Source of the DNA: Methylobacterium sp. 17Sr1-1
Lineage (GTDB): Bacteria > Pseudomonadota > Alphaproteobacteria > Rhizobiales > Beijerinckiaceae
Direction of reading: 5' to 3'
Length of the DNA stretch: 64,000 bases
Assembly (NCBI RefSeq): GCF_003173775.1
Contig: NZ_CP029552.1
Location: 5,539,001-5,603,000 of the forward strand
The position numbers and the translations under genes were made by a program. The notes below the pieces were generated by a model, which ran no database searches, had not been told where the DNA came from, and worked only from the letters and a program-made list of their open reading frames with translations. Position 1 is the first letter of the stretch, and every line of letters begins with the position of its first letter. Shown here piece after piece: positions 46,077 through 55,072 of this stretch.

Positions 46077-46325
46077 ATGGGAGCACGCATGAGAACGGCA
46101 GCGAGAGCCTACCGGTTCGTAGATCCAGCCCTGGGCGGAGAGCCCCGCCGGTCCGATCGATCCTGCGAGACGCGGCGCGGCGAGGTCCGGCACGCCAGTG
46201 ATCCCGCCGGGGCGCGGCCGGTCGGGGAGATCTGGTCGCAGCAGGACAGCCGCGGCCTGACCGCCCGCGAGCTGATCCGCCTGGCCCAGGCGGTGCGGCT
46301 GCGGCCCGCCCGCCCGCCGGAGTAG
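46077..46325 (+). CDS. Possible small hypothetical protein
   Basis: The frame encodes 82 residues, or 78 from the next ATG at 46089. It includes YRFVDPALGGEPRRSDRSCE and a C-terminal LTARELIRLAQAVRLRPARP. It is followed after 35 bp by a terminator-like hairpin, which supports transcription. No family was recognised. Confidence 0.4.
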   Translation: MGARMRTAARAYRFVDPALGGEPRRSDRSCETRRGEVRHASDPAGARPVGEIWSQQDSRGLTARELIRLAQAVRLRPARPPE

Positions 46326-46357
46326 TTTTTCGGCCCGCGCCACGGACCCTCAACGAG

Positions 46358-46386
46358 AGAAGGCCCCGCCGGACGCGGGGCCTTCT
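46358..46386. terminator. Bidirectional terminator hairpin
   Basis: AAGGCCCCGC (46360-46369) and GCGGGGCCTT (46375-46384) form a 10-bp stem with a 5-base loop. It sits between the convergent small hypothetical gene and the cyclase gene ending at 46399. The T tracts are short on both sides. Confidence 0.7.
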
Positions 46387-46398
46387 TCGTCCGGGGCC

Positions 46399-47808
46399 TC
46401 ACCCGTCCCCGGGCGGGACGACCGGAGCGAAGATCGTGATGGCCTGCTTGCGGCCGGCGAGGGGCTCGCGGCCGACCTCGCGCCAGGCGGCCGGGTCCGA
46501 CGAGCCGGCGACCGCGGCCTCGGAGGCGAGCACCACCGCGCCGTAGCGCTTGGTCGCCTGTTCGAGCCGGGAGGCGACGTTGACCGCGTCGCCCAGCACC
46601 GTGAACTCCATCCGCTCCTCGTCGCCGACGATGCCGCAGAACACCTCGCCGACATGGATGCCGATGCCGATCTTCACCGCGCGGGGCAGCTCCCGCGTCT
46701 CGTTCCAGGCCTCGACGATGCCGACGAGGTCCTGCGCGAAGGCGAGCGCGCGGGCCGCGTCGTCGCCGCCCTCGTCCGGCACCCCGAACAGGATCAGGGC
46801 GCCGTCGCCGATGAACTTGTCGACGAAGCCGTGGTGCCGGCGCACGCAGGCCAGGATGCGGGTGCGGAAGGCGGTGAAGAACCGCGACAGCCCCTCCGGA
46901 TCCATGCCCTCGGCCATCCCGGTCGAGTCGCGGATGTCCACGAAGGCGATCACCGCCCGCTGGCGGCGGCCGCGGCGGAGCGCGGCATCCCCCGCCGCGA
47001 GCCGGGGCGCGATCTCCGCCGGCAGGAAGCGCGACAGGCTGGCGCGCCCGACCGCGTCCCGGACCGCGGAGGCGAGGAGCCGGCGCGAGCGCACGATGCC
47101 GAAGGCCGTGGCGGCGCCCGCGAGCAGGATCAGCGTGAGGCGCATCACGTTGACGGGCATCGAGAACAGCTGGGTCCAGGCCGGCCTGCCGGCGGAGGCC
47201 GGATCGAGGACCAGCTGGTGCTCGAGCCCAACCGCGATGGCGAGCAGGCCGAGGGTGAGGAGCGCGACGGCGCCGAGCTGCACCTTCACGTCGTAGCGGA
47301 GCGCCCCGACCGCCAGGACCAGGGGGATCGCCCAGACGATCGGCGCCGAGGGCAGGGCGTTGCCGGGCAGGTCGCGCTCGCCGAGGGCCAGCACCGTGAT
47401 GGCGAGCACCAGCCCGACATCCAGCGCCATGAACAGGTAGGCGTAGGCGTGCCGCCAGCGCTGCGGCACCGCGAGCGCGATGCTGACGAGGCCGACGCCG
47501 ACGAAGCCCAAGGCGGCGATCCAGGCGTTGCGCTGGAAGATCCCGAGCGACACGCCGGCGAGCGCGTGCAGCAGGTCGCTGGCGACGATCACCGTGACGA
47601 AGACGCAGGCCCCGATCCCCACCCGCAGCCAGCCGATCAGCCGCTCGGCCGCGACCTCGTGGCGGCGCATCAGCCCGGCGACGAGGTCGCCCGCGAGGGG
47701 GGCGACCAGCGGATTGGTCAGGAGGTCGGCCGCGGCGCCCGCCGGCGGGCCGGCGACCGGGACGGGTTCTCGGGGCGGATTCTGCTGCACGCGCAATCGT
47801 GGCTGCAT
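46399..47808 (-). CDS. Membrane-bound class III adenylate/guanylate cyclase
   Basis: The 469-residue product has about six membrane segments between residues 60 and 240 and a C-terminal cyclase catalytic domain from about 270. Metal-binding acidic residues are seen in AFVDIRDSTG and FIGDGALILFG. The dimer-interface segment is VLGDAVNVASRLEQATKRYG. It probably makes cAMP in response to a membrane signal. The N-terminal 40 residues are Pro-rich and cytoplasmic. The gene stands alone. Confidence 0.87.
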   Translation of the reverse strand: MQPRLRVQQNPPREPVPVAGPPAGAAADLLTNPLVAPLAGDLVAGLMRRHEVAAERLIGWLRVGIGACVFVTVIVASDLLHALAGVSLGIFQRNAWIAALGFVGVGLVSIALAVPQRWRHAYAYLFMALDVGLVLAITVLALGERDLPGNALPSAPIVWAIPLVLAVGALRYDVKVQLGAVALLTLGLLAIAVGLEHQLVLDPASAGRPAWTQLFSMPVNVMRLTLILLAGAATAFGIVRSRRLLASAVRDAVGRASLSRFLPAEIAPRLAAGDAALRRGRRQRAVIAFVDIRDSTGMAEGMDPEGLSRFFTAFRTRILACVRRHHGFVDKFIGDGALILFGVPDEGGDDAARALAFAQDLVGIVEAWNETRELPRAVKIGIGIHVGEVFCGIVGDEERMEFTVLGDAVNVASRLEQATKRYGAVVLASEAAVAGSSDPAAWREVGREPLAGRKQAITIFAPVVPPGDG

Positions 47809-47976
47809 GCCGGCCTCCTGTCGCCCCGGACAGGGCGGAGAAAGACCTGATTAGAGCATGGCCGTGATCGCGCGGCTACTGGGGCTGACTTGACCCGCCC
47901 GGTCCGCCAGTCGCTCCTAAAGCTGTTGGACGGGGCGGGACAGGCTCCCGGTACTATGCCTGAGACGGGCCTTTCG

Positions 47977-49269
47977 TCAGGCCGGATCGTCGCGCAGCAG
48001 GTGGTAGAGCAGGATCGCGGCCGCCGTGGCGGTGCCGATCCCGCCGAGCTTGAAGCTGCCGAGGCTGACCGTGAAGTCGCCGGCGCCGAGCACCAGGGCG
48101 GTGCCGACGGTGAGCAGCACCCGGGTGCGGGAGAAATCGACCCGGTTCTCGACGAAGATCCGCCCCGCCGCGGCGGCGATCAGCCCGAACACCACCACCG
48201 ACAGGCCGCCGATCACCGGGCCCGGGATCACCAGGATCGCGGCGCCGAATTTCGGCGACAGCCCGAACAGGATCGCCACCAGCCCAGCGACGGCGAAGAC
48301 CAGGGTCGAGTAGATCCGGGTCACCGCCATCACGCCCATGTTCTCGGCGTAGGTGGTCACGCCGGTGCCGCCGAAGAAGCCCGACAGCATCGTGGCGAGC
48401 CCGTCGCCGAGGAAGGCGCGACCGAGATACGGATCGAGGTTGCGCCCCGTCATCGCGCCGATCGCCTTCACGTGGCCGAGATTCTCCGCGACCAGCACCA
48501 GGGCGACGGGGGCGATCAGCCAGATCGCGGAGGCCTCGAAGACCGGCGTGGTGAAACGCGGCCAGCCGAACCACGGGGCGTCGGCGATCCGCCCGAGGTC
48601 GAGGGGCTTGGCCAGCCCGAAGCCGTTCGCCAGCACGCCGTAGAGCAGGGTGGCGGCCACCGCCCCGATCAGCAGCGGCAGGCGCCGCGCGGAGCCCGGC
48701 AGGTAGGAGGCGGACAGGCCGACCGCCAGGATCGTGAACAGCCCGATCCCGACATCGAGGCCCGATCCCGAGATGCCCTTCACGCCGATCGGCGCGAGGT
48801 TGAGGCCGATCGCCCCGACGATCGCGCCGGTCACCGCCGGCGGCATCAGCCGGCCGATCCAGGCATCGCCCGCCCGCATCACCGCGATGCCGATCAGGGC
48901 GTAGACCGCGCCGGCGGCGATGATGCCGCCGAGGGCGACCGCGAGGTTCGGGTTCGGCCCGCTGCCGCCGTAGCCGGTGGCGGCGATCACCACCGCGATG
49001 AAGGCGAAGCTGGAACCGAGATAGCTCGGCACCCGCCCGCCGACCACGACGAAGAACAACAGCGTGGCGATGCCGGAGAACAGGATCGCCAGGTTGGGAT
49101 CGAAGCCCATCAGCAGCGGGGCCAGCGCCGTGGAGCCGAACATCGCCACGACGTGCTGGAGCGCCAGCACCACCACCTGGCCGAGCGGCGGCCGCTCGTC
49201 CGGCAGAACCACCGGCCCCCGGGCGAGCCGCCAGCGCGGAAAGCCGCGCTCCCGTGTCTCCGGTTCCAT
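47977..49269 (-). CDS. NCS2-family nucleobase permease (uracil/xanthine type)
   Basis: The 430-residue permease has about 14 hydrophobic segments. Family marks are ALQHVVAMFGSTALAPLLMG near the start, YLGSSFAFI, LVLVAENLGHVKAI with the substrate-binding Glu, and FGGTGVTTYAENMGVMAVTR. The pattern is closest to uracil/pyrimidine transporters (UraA/RutG). No rut or xanthine dehydrogenase genes are near, so the substrate is not certain. Confidence 0.88.
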   Translation of the reverse strand: MEPETRERGFPRWRLARGPVVLPDERPPLGQVVVLALQHVVAMFGSTALAPLLMGFDPNLAILFSGIATLLFFVVVGGRVPSYLGSSFAFIAVVIAATGYGGSGPNPNLAVALGGIIAAGAVYALIGIAVMRAGDAWIGRLMPPAVTGAIVGAIGLNLAPIGVKGISGSGLDVGIGLFTILAVGLSASYLPGSARRLPLLIGAVAATLLYGVLANGFGLAKPLDLGRIADAPWFGWPRFTTPVFEASAIWLIAPVALVLVAENLGHVKAIGAMTGRNLDPYLGRAFLGDGLATMLSGFFGGTGVTTYAENMGVMAVTRIYSTLVFAVAGLVAILFGLSPKFGAAILVIPGPVIGGLSVVVFGLIAAAAGRIFVENRVDFSRTRVLLTVGTALVLGAGDFTVSLGSFKLGGIGTATAAAILLYHLLRDDPA

Positions 49270-49419
49270 GTCTTCCCCCTGATTGCTTGTGCGGGGAAGG
49301 CCTTAGAGGATTTGGGGTGGGGGCGGGAATAGCAGGGTGGGGGAACGCGTGGGACGGCTTGCGCGGGTGGGCGGTCCTGCGCGAAGGATCCGTCCCGATC
49401 CCGAGCACCGGCAACTCTC

Positions 49420-50163
49420 ATGATCCCGCCCGACGCCGTCACCACCGACCTCACCGTCATGATCTCGGGCGGCTTCGCGCTCGCCTACGAGGCGGTGCTG
49501 CCGGATTTCGAGCGCGCGACGGGCGTGAGGGTCCGGACCCTGTCCGGCGCGTCGCAGGGGCAGGGGCCGCGGACCATCCGGTACCAGCTCGCGCACGGCG
49601 CCCAAGGAACCCGGACCCACGTCGACGTGGTGATCCTCTCGAACGAGGGCCTGCACGAGCTGACGGGGGAGGGCCGGATCGTCGCGGGTTCGGCGGTGGA
49701 GCTCGCCACCGCGCCGCTCGCCGCCGCGGTGCGGGCGGGGGCACCGCACCCCGAGATCGGGACCGCCGCCGCGCTGGCGCGGGCCCTGACGGCCGCCCGC
49801 CTCGTCGTGATGCCGGGCAGTACCAGCGGATTGTTCATCCAGGACACGGTGCTTCCGCGGCTCGGCGTCGCCGAAACCGTGCGCAAGCGGGTGCTGCCCC
49901 GCGGCACCGATTCCGCCGCGGCCCTCGCGGCGGGCGAGGCCGACCTCGCCCTCGGGCCGGTGAGCGAACTCGTCGACGTGCCGGGGATCGAGGTGGTGGG
50001 CGCGCTCCCCGACGAGGTCCAGCTCGTCCAGACCTTCACGGCGGCGATCGTCGCGGGCTCGGCGGCCGTCGCGCCGGCGCGGCGGCTGATCGCCCACCTC
50101 GTCTCGGACCGGGCCGCGGCGGCGATCCGGCGGACCGGCATGGAGCCGGTCGCGCGGGGGTGA
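49420..50163 (+). CDS. ModA-like substrate-binding protein without signal peptide
   Basis: The 247-residue product belongs to the extracellular solute-binding family near ModA (molybdate): VMISGGFALAYEAVLPDFER, DVVILSNEGLHELTGEGRIV, and GTDSAAALAAGEADLALGPV. No hydrophobic signal sequence precedes the first beta strand, and none is seen in any frame upstream. No ABC permease or ATPase follows. It may be a cytoplasmic sensor-like protein, or a secreted protein with a lost leader. Confidence 0.75.
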   Translation: MIPPDAVTTDLTVMISGGFALAYEAVLPDFERATGVRVRTLSGASQGQGPRTIRYQLAHGAQGTRTHVDVVILSNEGLHELTGEGRIVAGSAVELATAPLAAAVRAGAPHPEIGTAAALARALTAARLVVMPGSTSGLFIQDTVLPRLGVAETVRKRVLPRGTDSAAALAAGEADLALGPVSELVDVPGIEVVGALPDEVQLVQTFTAAIVAGSAAVAPARRLIAHLVSDRAAAAIRRTGMEPVARG

Positions 50164-50234
50164 GGGGCCGCGCGTCGCGCGGCCCCACCGATGACCCATG
50201 AGAAGCCAGGAGCCGCGCGGCTCCCGTGAGAGCG

Positions 50235-50711
50235 TCAGGCGAGGGCGGCGCCCCACTTGTCGGCGTCGGGCGCCTTCTCCTTGTAGATCTTTCCGGTGGC
50301 GTCGACGTGGAGCTCGGTCCAGGGGCCGTCGCCCCGGCGCGCCAGCACCTCGACGTGCTTCGGCTTGCGCCGCGGCTCGCCCGTCGGCATCCAGCCCGCG
50401 GCCGTCACGGCGGCGAGGGCGGCGGCGGGATCGACGGCTGCGTCGGATCCGGATTTGCCCGGGTGGTGCGGCTTCTTGTGGTGGATCTCCACCGGCGCGC
50501 GGCCCGCGGTGGAAATCCGCGCGACCTTGATCTCCGAGGGGCGGCGCTCGCCCTCGAGGGTCACGCGCAGGCCGGCGGCGAGGGGAAAGGCCTCCGCCCC
50601 CTTGGGCCCGAGATCGGCGAGGTGGATCGCGCCGTCCGCCTCCAGGGTGAAGCGGTGCGCGAAGACGTGCTGGATCGTGCCCGAGAGGGCAGTGGTGTCG
50701 TGGTGCGGCAT
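50235..50711 (-). CDS. Hypothetical protein
   Basis: The 158-residue product begins MPHHDTTALSGTIQHVFAHR and continues FTLEADGAIHLADLGPKGAE. It is Lys-rich in the middle (EIHHKKPHHPGKSG) and ends WTELHVDATGKIYKEKAPDA. The N-terminal part may be a small beta-barrel fold. No function was recognised. Start: ATG complement at 50711. Confidence 0.65.
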   Translation of the reverse strand: MPHHDTTALSGTIQHVFAHRFTLEADGAIHLADLGPKGAEAFPLAAGLRVTLEGERRPSEIKVARISTAGRAPVEIHHKKPHHPGKSGSDAAVDPAAALAAVTAAGWMPTGEPRRKPKHVEVLARRGDGPWTELHVDATGKIYKEKAPDADKWGAALA

Positions 50712-51269
50712 GATCTTCTCCGAAGAGCGCCCAACCGCAGGCGCGACCGGCAGATGGAGAGAGAGAGCGGGCGGTTCAAGGCCGTCCTTACGCAATCTTT
50801 CCTGCGCGAAAAGCCGGATCGTCGATGCAACGCGGCGCGCCTGACGCTGGGATCGGGCTGAAAGCGTCACTGAGAGCCTGATTGGCTTGATCGACGGGAG
50901 GTCCACCCTCCGCGTCACTCCGGGCTCCGCTGCGAGACCCCGGAATGACGCGGAGAGCGATGATTTTGCAGGAGGTCAATCAACCAGGCTCTGTGAACCG
51001 GGACCGCTGCGGATCTGCATCGGTGGGGCCATCGCCTCGCCCGAGCCGGGAATCGTCGTCTCGCGGGTCCCTGCCGCAGAACCGGCGACCGCCGCCGCCA
51101 ATCCGGCACGAGGCGGGGACCGGAATCCGCGCCCGCCTCGCCCGGCGGTCATGCAAGTGGCGCGGACCTTGTCGCGGGGATGAAATTCCGCGGCATCTTG
51201 CCCCTCGGCTCGGGGAATGCGACCACAATCACAGATGTTAACGATTGCTCTCCGCGTTAGGCAGGTTGC
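50712..51269. other. Intergenic region upstream of the LuxR-type gene
   Basis: About 560 bp between divergent genes contain a hairpin derived from the MITE-like ends at 50908-50955 and no convincing gene. The luxR promoter must lie in the 3' part. No 18-20-bp lux-box-like dyad was seen. Confidence 0.5.
50908..50955. repeat. Solo hairpin related to the MITE-like ends
   Basis: CTCCGCGTCACTCCGGG (50908-50924) pairs with CCCGGAATGACGCGGAG (50939-50955), 16 of 17 positions. The sequence resembles the terminal part of the 161-bp element at 35061-35221, joined end to end without its interior. Confidence 0.7.
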
Positions 51270-51998
51270 ATGAGCCGGAAGCGCCTCGATCTGACCCTCG
51301 CCTTCCTGCGCTCCCTCGACCGGACCGCGAGCGCGCAGGACGTCTCCGAGCTCCTGCTCCGTCTCCTCGGCCGCTTCGGGATCGAGCACGCGCTGGCCGG
51401 AACCTTGCCGGTCGTCGGAGCCAAGCCGCGCCAGCAATACGAGCACGCCCTCCTCGACGCGATGCCGGCGGACTGGAAGACCCGCTACCTGTCCCGCGGC
51501 TACCTGTTCCGGGACGCCACCGTGCGCCACCTCGGCGGGGCGAACGCGCCCTTCGCCTGGTCGGAGATCGCCGAGCAGTACCGCGAGGACCCGGCGGCCC
51601 TGCAGGTCATGCACGAGGCCGGCGAGCACGGCCTGCGCCACGGAGTCACCGTGCCGCTCCTGACCCTCGACGGGCAGCTCGCGGGATTCAGCTTCTCTGG
51701 CGCGCGGGTCGAGGTCTCGCCGGAGGATCTCGGCACGCTGCAGCTCGTGGCGACCTACGCCTTCGCCCAGCTCGTGCTGCTGCGCTCGGAGGCCGGCGCC
51801 GAGATCCGCCTGTCGCCGCGCGAGCGCGAGGTGCTGCAATGGGTCGCCGAGGGCAAGACGAGCTGGGAGATCGGCGAGATCCTGGCGATCTCCTCCAAGG
51901 GCGTCGAGCACCACCTGCGCACCACCCGGACCAAGCTCGGCACGCTCAACAGCGCCCAGTCGGTGGCGGTGGCCCTGCGGCGCGGGCTGATCTCCTGA
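51270..51998 (+). CDS. LuxR-family regulator with autoinducer-binding-like domain (solo)
   Basis: The 242-residue product has an N-terminal autoinducer-binding domain (about 15-165) and a C-terminal GerE helix-turn-helix (LSPREREVLQWVAEGKTSWE, then IGEILAISSKGVEHHLRT). Several ligand-pocket residues of TraR-type proteins are recognisable: Trp and Tyr in WKTRYL, Asp in FRDAT, Trp in PFAWSEI and Gly in GLRHGVTVPL. The Pro that normally follows the Asp is Ala. No luxI-type synthase gene is in the window, so it is a LuxR solo here. Confidence 0.86.
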   Translation: MSRKRLDLTLAFLRSLDRTASAQDVSELLLRLLGRFGIEHALAGTLPVVGAKPRQQYEHALLDAMPADWKTRYLSRGYLFRDATVRHLGGANAPFAWSEIAEQYREDPAALQVMHEAGEHGLRHGVTVPLLTLDGQLAGFSFSGARVEVSPEDLGTLQLVATYAFAQLVLLRSEAGAEIRLSPREREVLQWVAEGKTSWEIGEILAISSKGVEHHLRTTRTKLGTLNSAQSVAVALRRGLIS

Positions 51999-52137
51999 TC
52001 CCGGTCGAGACGATCAAGGCCCTATGCCGTTTCCTGTATTTGACAATCGTCCATCATAGGAGATGATGGCGGCCAGACAGGAGCCGCGCCATGCCCACTC
52101 GCCCCACCTCTCCCCCGCTGTCCGTAGGGGCCGCCCG

Positions 52138-52620
52138 ATGACCGGCGCGGCCCTGCTCTGCCTCGTCGCGGGGGCGGCCCTGGTGGTCCAGAATGCCCTG
52201 ATGGGGGCGATCGTGGCCCGGGGGACCGGGCTGACCGGGGCGCTCCTGTGCAACTCGCTGGTCGGGCTGTCGCTGCTCGGCCTCGTCGAGGCCTGGCGCA
52301 ACGGCCCGGCCTTCCCGCTGCGCCTGGCGGAGCGGGCGGAGCCGTGGTTCCTGATCCCGGGCCTGCTCGGCACGCTGGTCGTGGCCGCGAGCCTCTACGG
52401 CTACCGCCAGCAGGGCGCGACCGTCACGGTGGCGATGGTGGTGGCGGGCCAGCTCGCGGCGGGGATCGCCGGCGACGCGATGGGGCTGACCGGCCGCAAG
52501 GGCGGCCTGGGCCCGGAAACCTCCATCGGTCTTCAGGCTCTGGGTCTTCAGACTTGGATCGGGGCCGCGCTGCTGGTCGCCGGTGCGGTCCTGATCCTGC
52601 GGGGGCGGGGGGCGGTCTAA
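52138..52620 (+). CDS. DUF606/YdcZ-like membrane protein (DMT superfamily)
   Basis: The 160-residue protein has about five hydrophobic segments. The pattern is of the DUF606 family: LVAGAALVVQNALMGAIVAR, then LLCNSLVGLSLLGLVE and PGLLGTLVVAASLYGYRQQG. These are small transport-like membrane proteins of unknown substrate. The ATG at 52138 starts the first membrane segment. An earlier start at 52063 adds 25 polar residues. Confidence 0.78.
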   Translation: MTGAALLCLVAGAALVVQNALMGAIVARGTGLTGALLCNSLVGLSLLGLVEAWRNGPAFPLRLAERAEPWFLIPGLLGTLVVAASLYGYRQQGATVTVAMVVAGQLAAGIAGDAMGLTGRKGGLGPETSIGLQALGLQTWIGAALLVAGAVLILRGRGAV

Positions 52621-52775
52621 TACCAACGGTCGTTGAAAACGACCTTTGGTTCCGTTCTCGACTTTTCGCCAAGCCTTCGGCTTGGGGTCGAACATTCGAG
52701 ATGGGTCAACGGCCTCGTCGATCTCGGGCCTGCCCGAGATCGACGTTGATGGGTCAGCATCTTGGGCCGTTGGTA
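52621..52775. repeat. 155-bp palindromic element starting at the stop codon of the DUF606 gene
   Basis: The ends TACCAACGGT (52621-52630) and GCCGTTGGTA (52766-52775) are inverted copies with one mismatch. Three inner hairpins are visible: GGTCGTT...AACGACC, AAGCC...GGCTT and GATCTCGGGC...GCCCGAGATC. The element begins exactly after the TAA, so it may act as the 3' structure of that message. Confidence 0.7.
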
Positions 52776-52840
52776 CAAGGCAACCGGGGCGGCCTGACGC
52801 AACGGAGGCGGACCGAGTCGGTCGAGCCGACCCGTCGGCG

Positions 52841-53050
52841 TCAGCCCCGGCCGCCCCGGGGTGCCTCGGCGGAGACGGCCGAGACGAGGCCGTCCGGCGC
52901 AGGCGCGGCGCCGAGCAGGTTGACGGCCACGTGGAGGCCGATGGCGGGTCCGAAGACCAGGGCCAGCATCAGAAGAAGCACGGTCACGACGCTGCGGTCG
53001 CGGCGGGTGGCGGCGGCGCCGGAGCGGGCGCCCGTCGTCATCAGGGTCAT
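52841..53050 (-). CDS. Small single-span membrane protein
   Basis: The 69-residue product has one membrane helix (VVTVLLLMLALVFGPAIGLH) after a basic N-terminus, and a Pro/Ala-rich C-terminus. No homologue was recognised. Its existence rests on the membrane helix and reasonable start codons. Confidence 0.4.
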   Translation of the reverse strand: MTLMTTGARSGAAATRRDRSVVTVLLLMLALVFGPAIGLHVAVNLLGAAPAPDGLVSAVSAEAPRGGRG

Positions 53051-53509
53051 GGCTCACCTCGTTCGACCGGCCGCATCGGCGCCGGTCGCGGGCGAGCCCG
53101 ATCGGCGATCAGGCGCGGGTCACGCGAGGCGGCACCGAGGCGGCGCGGTCCGTCGACTACTGTCGCTGGGCATGGGGGATGAAGGATTCCGGTGATGCCG
53201 CGCGCAGCCGATTCGTCGGCCCCGCACGGATGAGGGCCACATGCGTGCGAACCCCCGCCGCGTCAAGGGCAAAGATGCGCATCTCAGTGCGCTTTTTCCC
53301 CGCTGCGGGCGCGGGGCGACGTGCGGGCGGGGGCCCGCCCCCGGAACGCACAGCCGTCGGGCGCGGGAACCCTTTGTTCTCGCCGCATTTCTTTGCCACA
53401 AGCGGGGGACCCAGCTCCCACGACCCATCCCCGGGTCTCGTGCCGTGCGCCGCCGCCCCCGCGCCGCCGCTTCGATGACCAGCCCGCCGAGACAGTCAGC
53501 CTGCCCTCC
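53051..53509. other. Intergenic region upstream of the second KaiC-like gene
   Basis: About 460 bp between divergent genes show no recognised gene or repeat. Open frames here look like artefacts of base composition. The promoter of the KaiC-like/HWE-kinase operon should lie in it. Confidence 0.45.
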
Positions 53510-55072
53510 ATGCCCGATCCCGTGCTCTCCCCCTCCGACGATGCGGCCCCGGTCCCGACCGGCGTGTCGGGCCTCGACTCGATCCTGGAGGGCGGCTATG
53601 CGGCCAACCGCGCCCACCTGATCGAGGGCCGGCCGGGCTCGGGCAAGACGACGCTCGCGCTGCAATTCCTCCTCGACGGCGCGCGGCTCGGCGAGCGCTG
53701 CCTCTACATCACCCTGTCGGAGAGCCGGCGCGAGCTCGCCTCCGTCGCCTCCCGCCACGGCTGGTCGCTCGACGGCATCGAGATCTTCGAATTGGTGCCG
53801 CCCGAGCTCAGCCTCGACCCGCGCCAGCAGCAGAGCCTCGTCCACTCCTCCGACCTCGAGCTCGGCGAGACCGTGCGGCTCGCCATGGCGGAGATCGACC
53901 GGGTCAGGCCGCAGCGGGTGGTGTTCGACAGCCTGTCGGAGATCCGCCTGCTGTCGCAGGGCTCGCTGCGCTACCGGCGCCAGGTGCTGGCGCTCCGCAG
54001 CTACCTCCTCATCCACGACACCACCGCGCTCCTCCTCGACGACCTCACCGCCGAGCAGGACGACCTCAACCTGCACAGCCTCTGCCACGCGGTGATCCGG
54101 CTCGAGCAGCTCGCGCCCCTCTACGGCGGCGAGCGCCGGCGCCTGCGGGTGATCAAGATGCGCGGCACGCATTTCCGCGGCGGCTTCCACGATTTCGTCA
54201 TCCGCCGCGGCGGCCTCGCGGTGTTCCCGCGCCTGATCGCGGCCGAGCACGGCCACCCCTACGAGACCGACCGCCTCGGCAGCGGCAATGCCGGCCTCGA
54301 CGCGCTGCTCGGCGGCGGACTCGACCGGGGCACCAGCACGATGCTGCTCGGCCCCTCGGGGGTCGGCAAGTCCTCGACCGCGCTCACCTACGTCACGGCG
54401 GGGCTGGCGCGCGGCGAGCGCGGGCTGATCCTGAGCTTCGACGAGCCGACCGGGATCCTGATGCGCCGGGCCGCCGGCCTCGGCATGGACATCGCCGCGG
54501 CGGTCGCGGAGGGGCGCCTGCGGGTCGAGCAGATCGACCCGGCGGAGGTCTCGCCGGGCGAGCTCGCCGCGATGGTGCGCGACGCCGTCGAGCGCGAGGG
54601 CGTGCGCCTGGTGCTGATCGACTCGCTCACCGGCTACCAGAGCGCGATGCCGGGCGAGCAGTACCTGCTGCTGCAGATGCACGAGATCCTGACCTACCTG
54701 AACCAGCAGGGCGTGACGACGCTGCTGGTGCTGGCCCAGCACGGGCTCGTCGGGCAGATGTCGGCGACGGTCGATCTGACCTACCTCAGCGACACCGTGG
54801 TGCTGTTCCGGTTCTTCGAGGCGGATGGGCACTTGCGCCGGGCGGTGTCGGTGGTCAAGAAGAGGGTGGGGCCGCACGAGGACACCATCCGGGAACTTCG
54901 GATCGACGGCGACGGTTTGCGTGTCGGCGAGCCGCTGGCGGGCTTCCGGGGTGTCCTGACGGGCGTGCCGAGCTATCGCGGCTCCCCCGGCCACCTGCTG
55001 GCCGAGCGTGACGAGTCGGAGTGGGATCGGCCAGTGACTCTCCCGGATCTGGACAGTGATGAGAGAGAGTGA
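53510..55072 (+). CDS. KaiC-like double RecA-type ATPase (second paralogue)
   Basis: The 520-residue product has two KaiC-type domains. CI has GRPGSGKTT at 40-48 and the paired-residue strand YITLSESRREL. CII has GPSGVGKSS near 282-290 and VRLVLIDSLTGYQ as Walker B. In CII the positions of the KaiC autophosphorylation Ser-Thr read Thr-Tyr (VDLTYLSDTVVLF), in my hand alignment. The stop overlaps the downstream HWE kinase gene by 14 bp. The protein lacks the 27-bp repeat insert of the paralogue at 14157. A non-clock, signalling-type KaiC role is more likely. Confidence 0.84.
   Translation: MPDPVLSPSDDAAPVPTGVSGLDSILEGGYAANRAHLIEGRPGSGKTTLALQFLLDGARLGERCLYITLSESRRELASVASRHGWSLDGIEIFELVPPELSLDPRQQQSLVHSSDLELGETVRLAMAEIDRVRPQRVVFDSLSEIRLLSQGSLRYRRQVLALRSYLLIHDTTALLLDDLTAEQDDLNLHSLCHAVIRLEQLAPLYGGERRRLRVIKMRGTHFRGGFHDFVIRRGGLAVFPRLIAAEHGHPYETDRLGSGNAGLDALLGGGLDRGTSTMLLGPSGVGKSSTALTYVTAGLARGERGLILSFDEPTGILMRRAAGLGMDIAAAVAEGRLRVEQIDPAEVSPGELAAMVRDAVEREGVRLVLIDSLTGYQSAMPGEQYLLLQMHEILTYLNQQGVTTLLVLAQHGLVGQMSATVDLTYLSDTVVLFRFFEADGHLRRAVSVVKKRVGPHEDTIRELRIDGDGLRVGEPLAGFRGVLTGVPSYRGSPGHLLAERDESEWDRPVTLPDLDSDERE

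Noticed and set aside
45490..46353. Minus-strand frame of 287 codons in the gene-poor region
   Set aside because: It includes the tandem repeat and the terminator and has no protein-like pattern. Its length is due to GC-rich composition.
53179..53478. Open frame of about 100 codons upstream of the second KaiC-like gene
   Set aside because: The composition is Arg/Pro/Ala-rich in all frames and there is no ribosome site or recognisable content.
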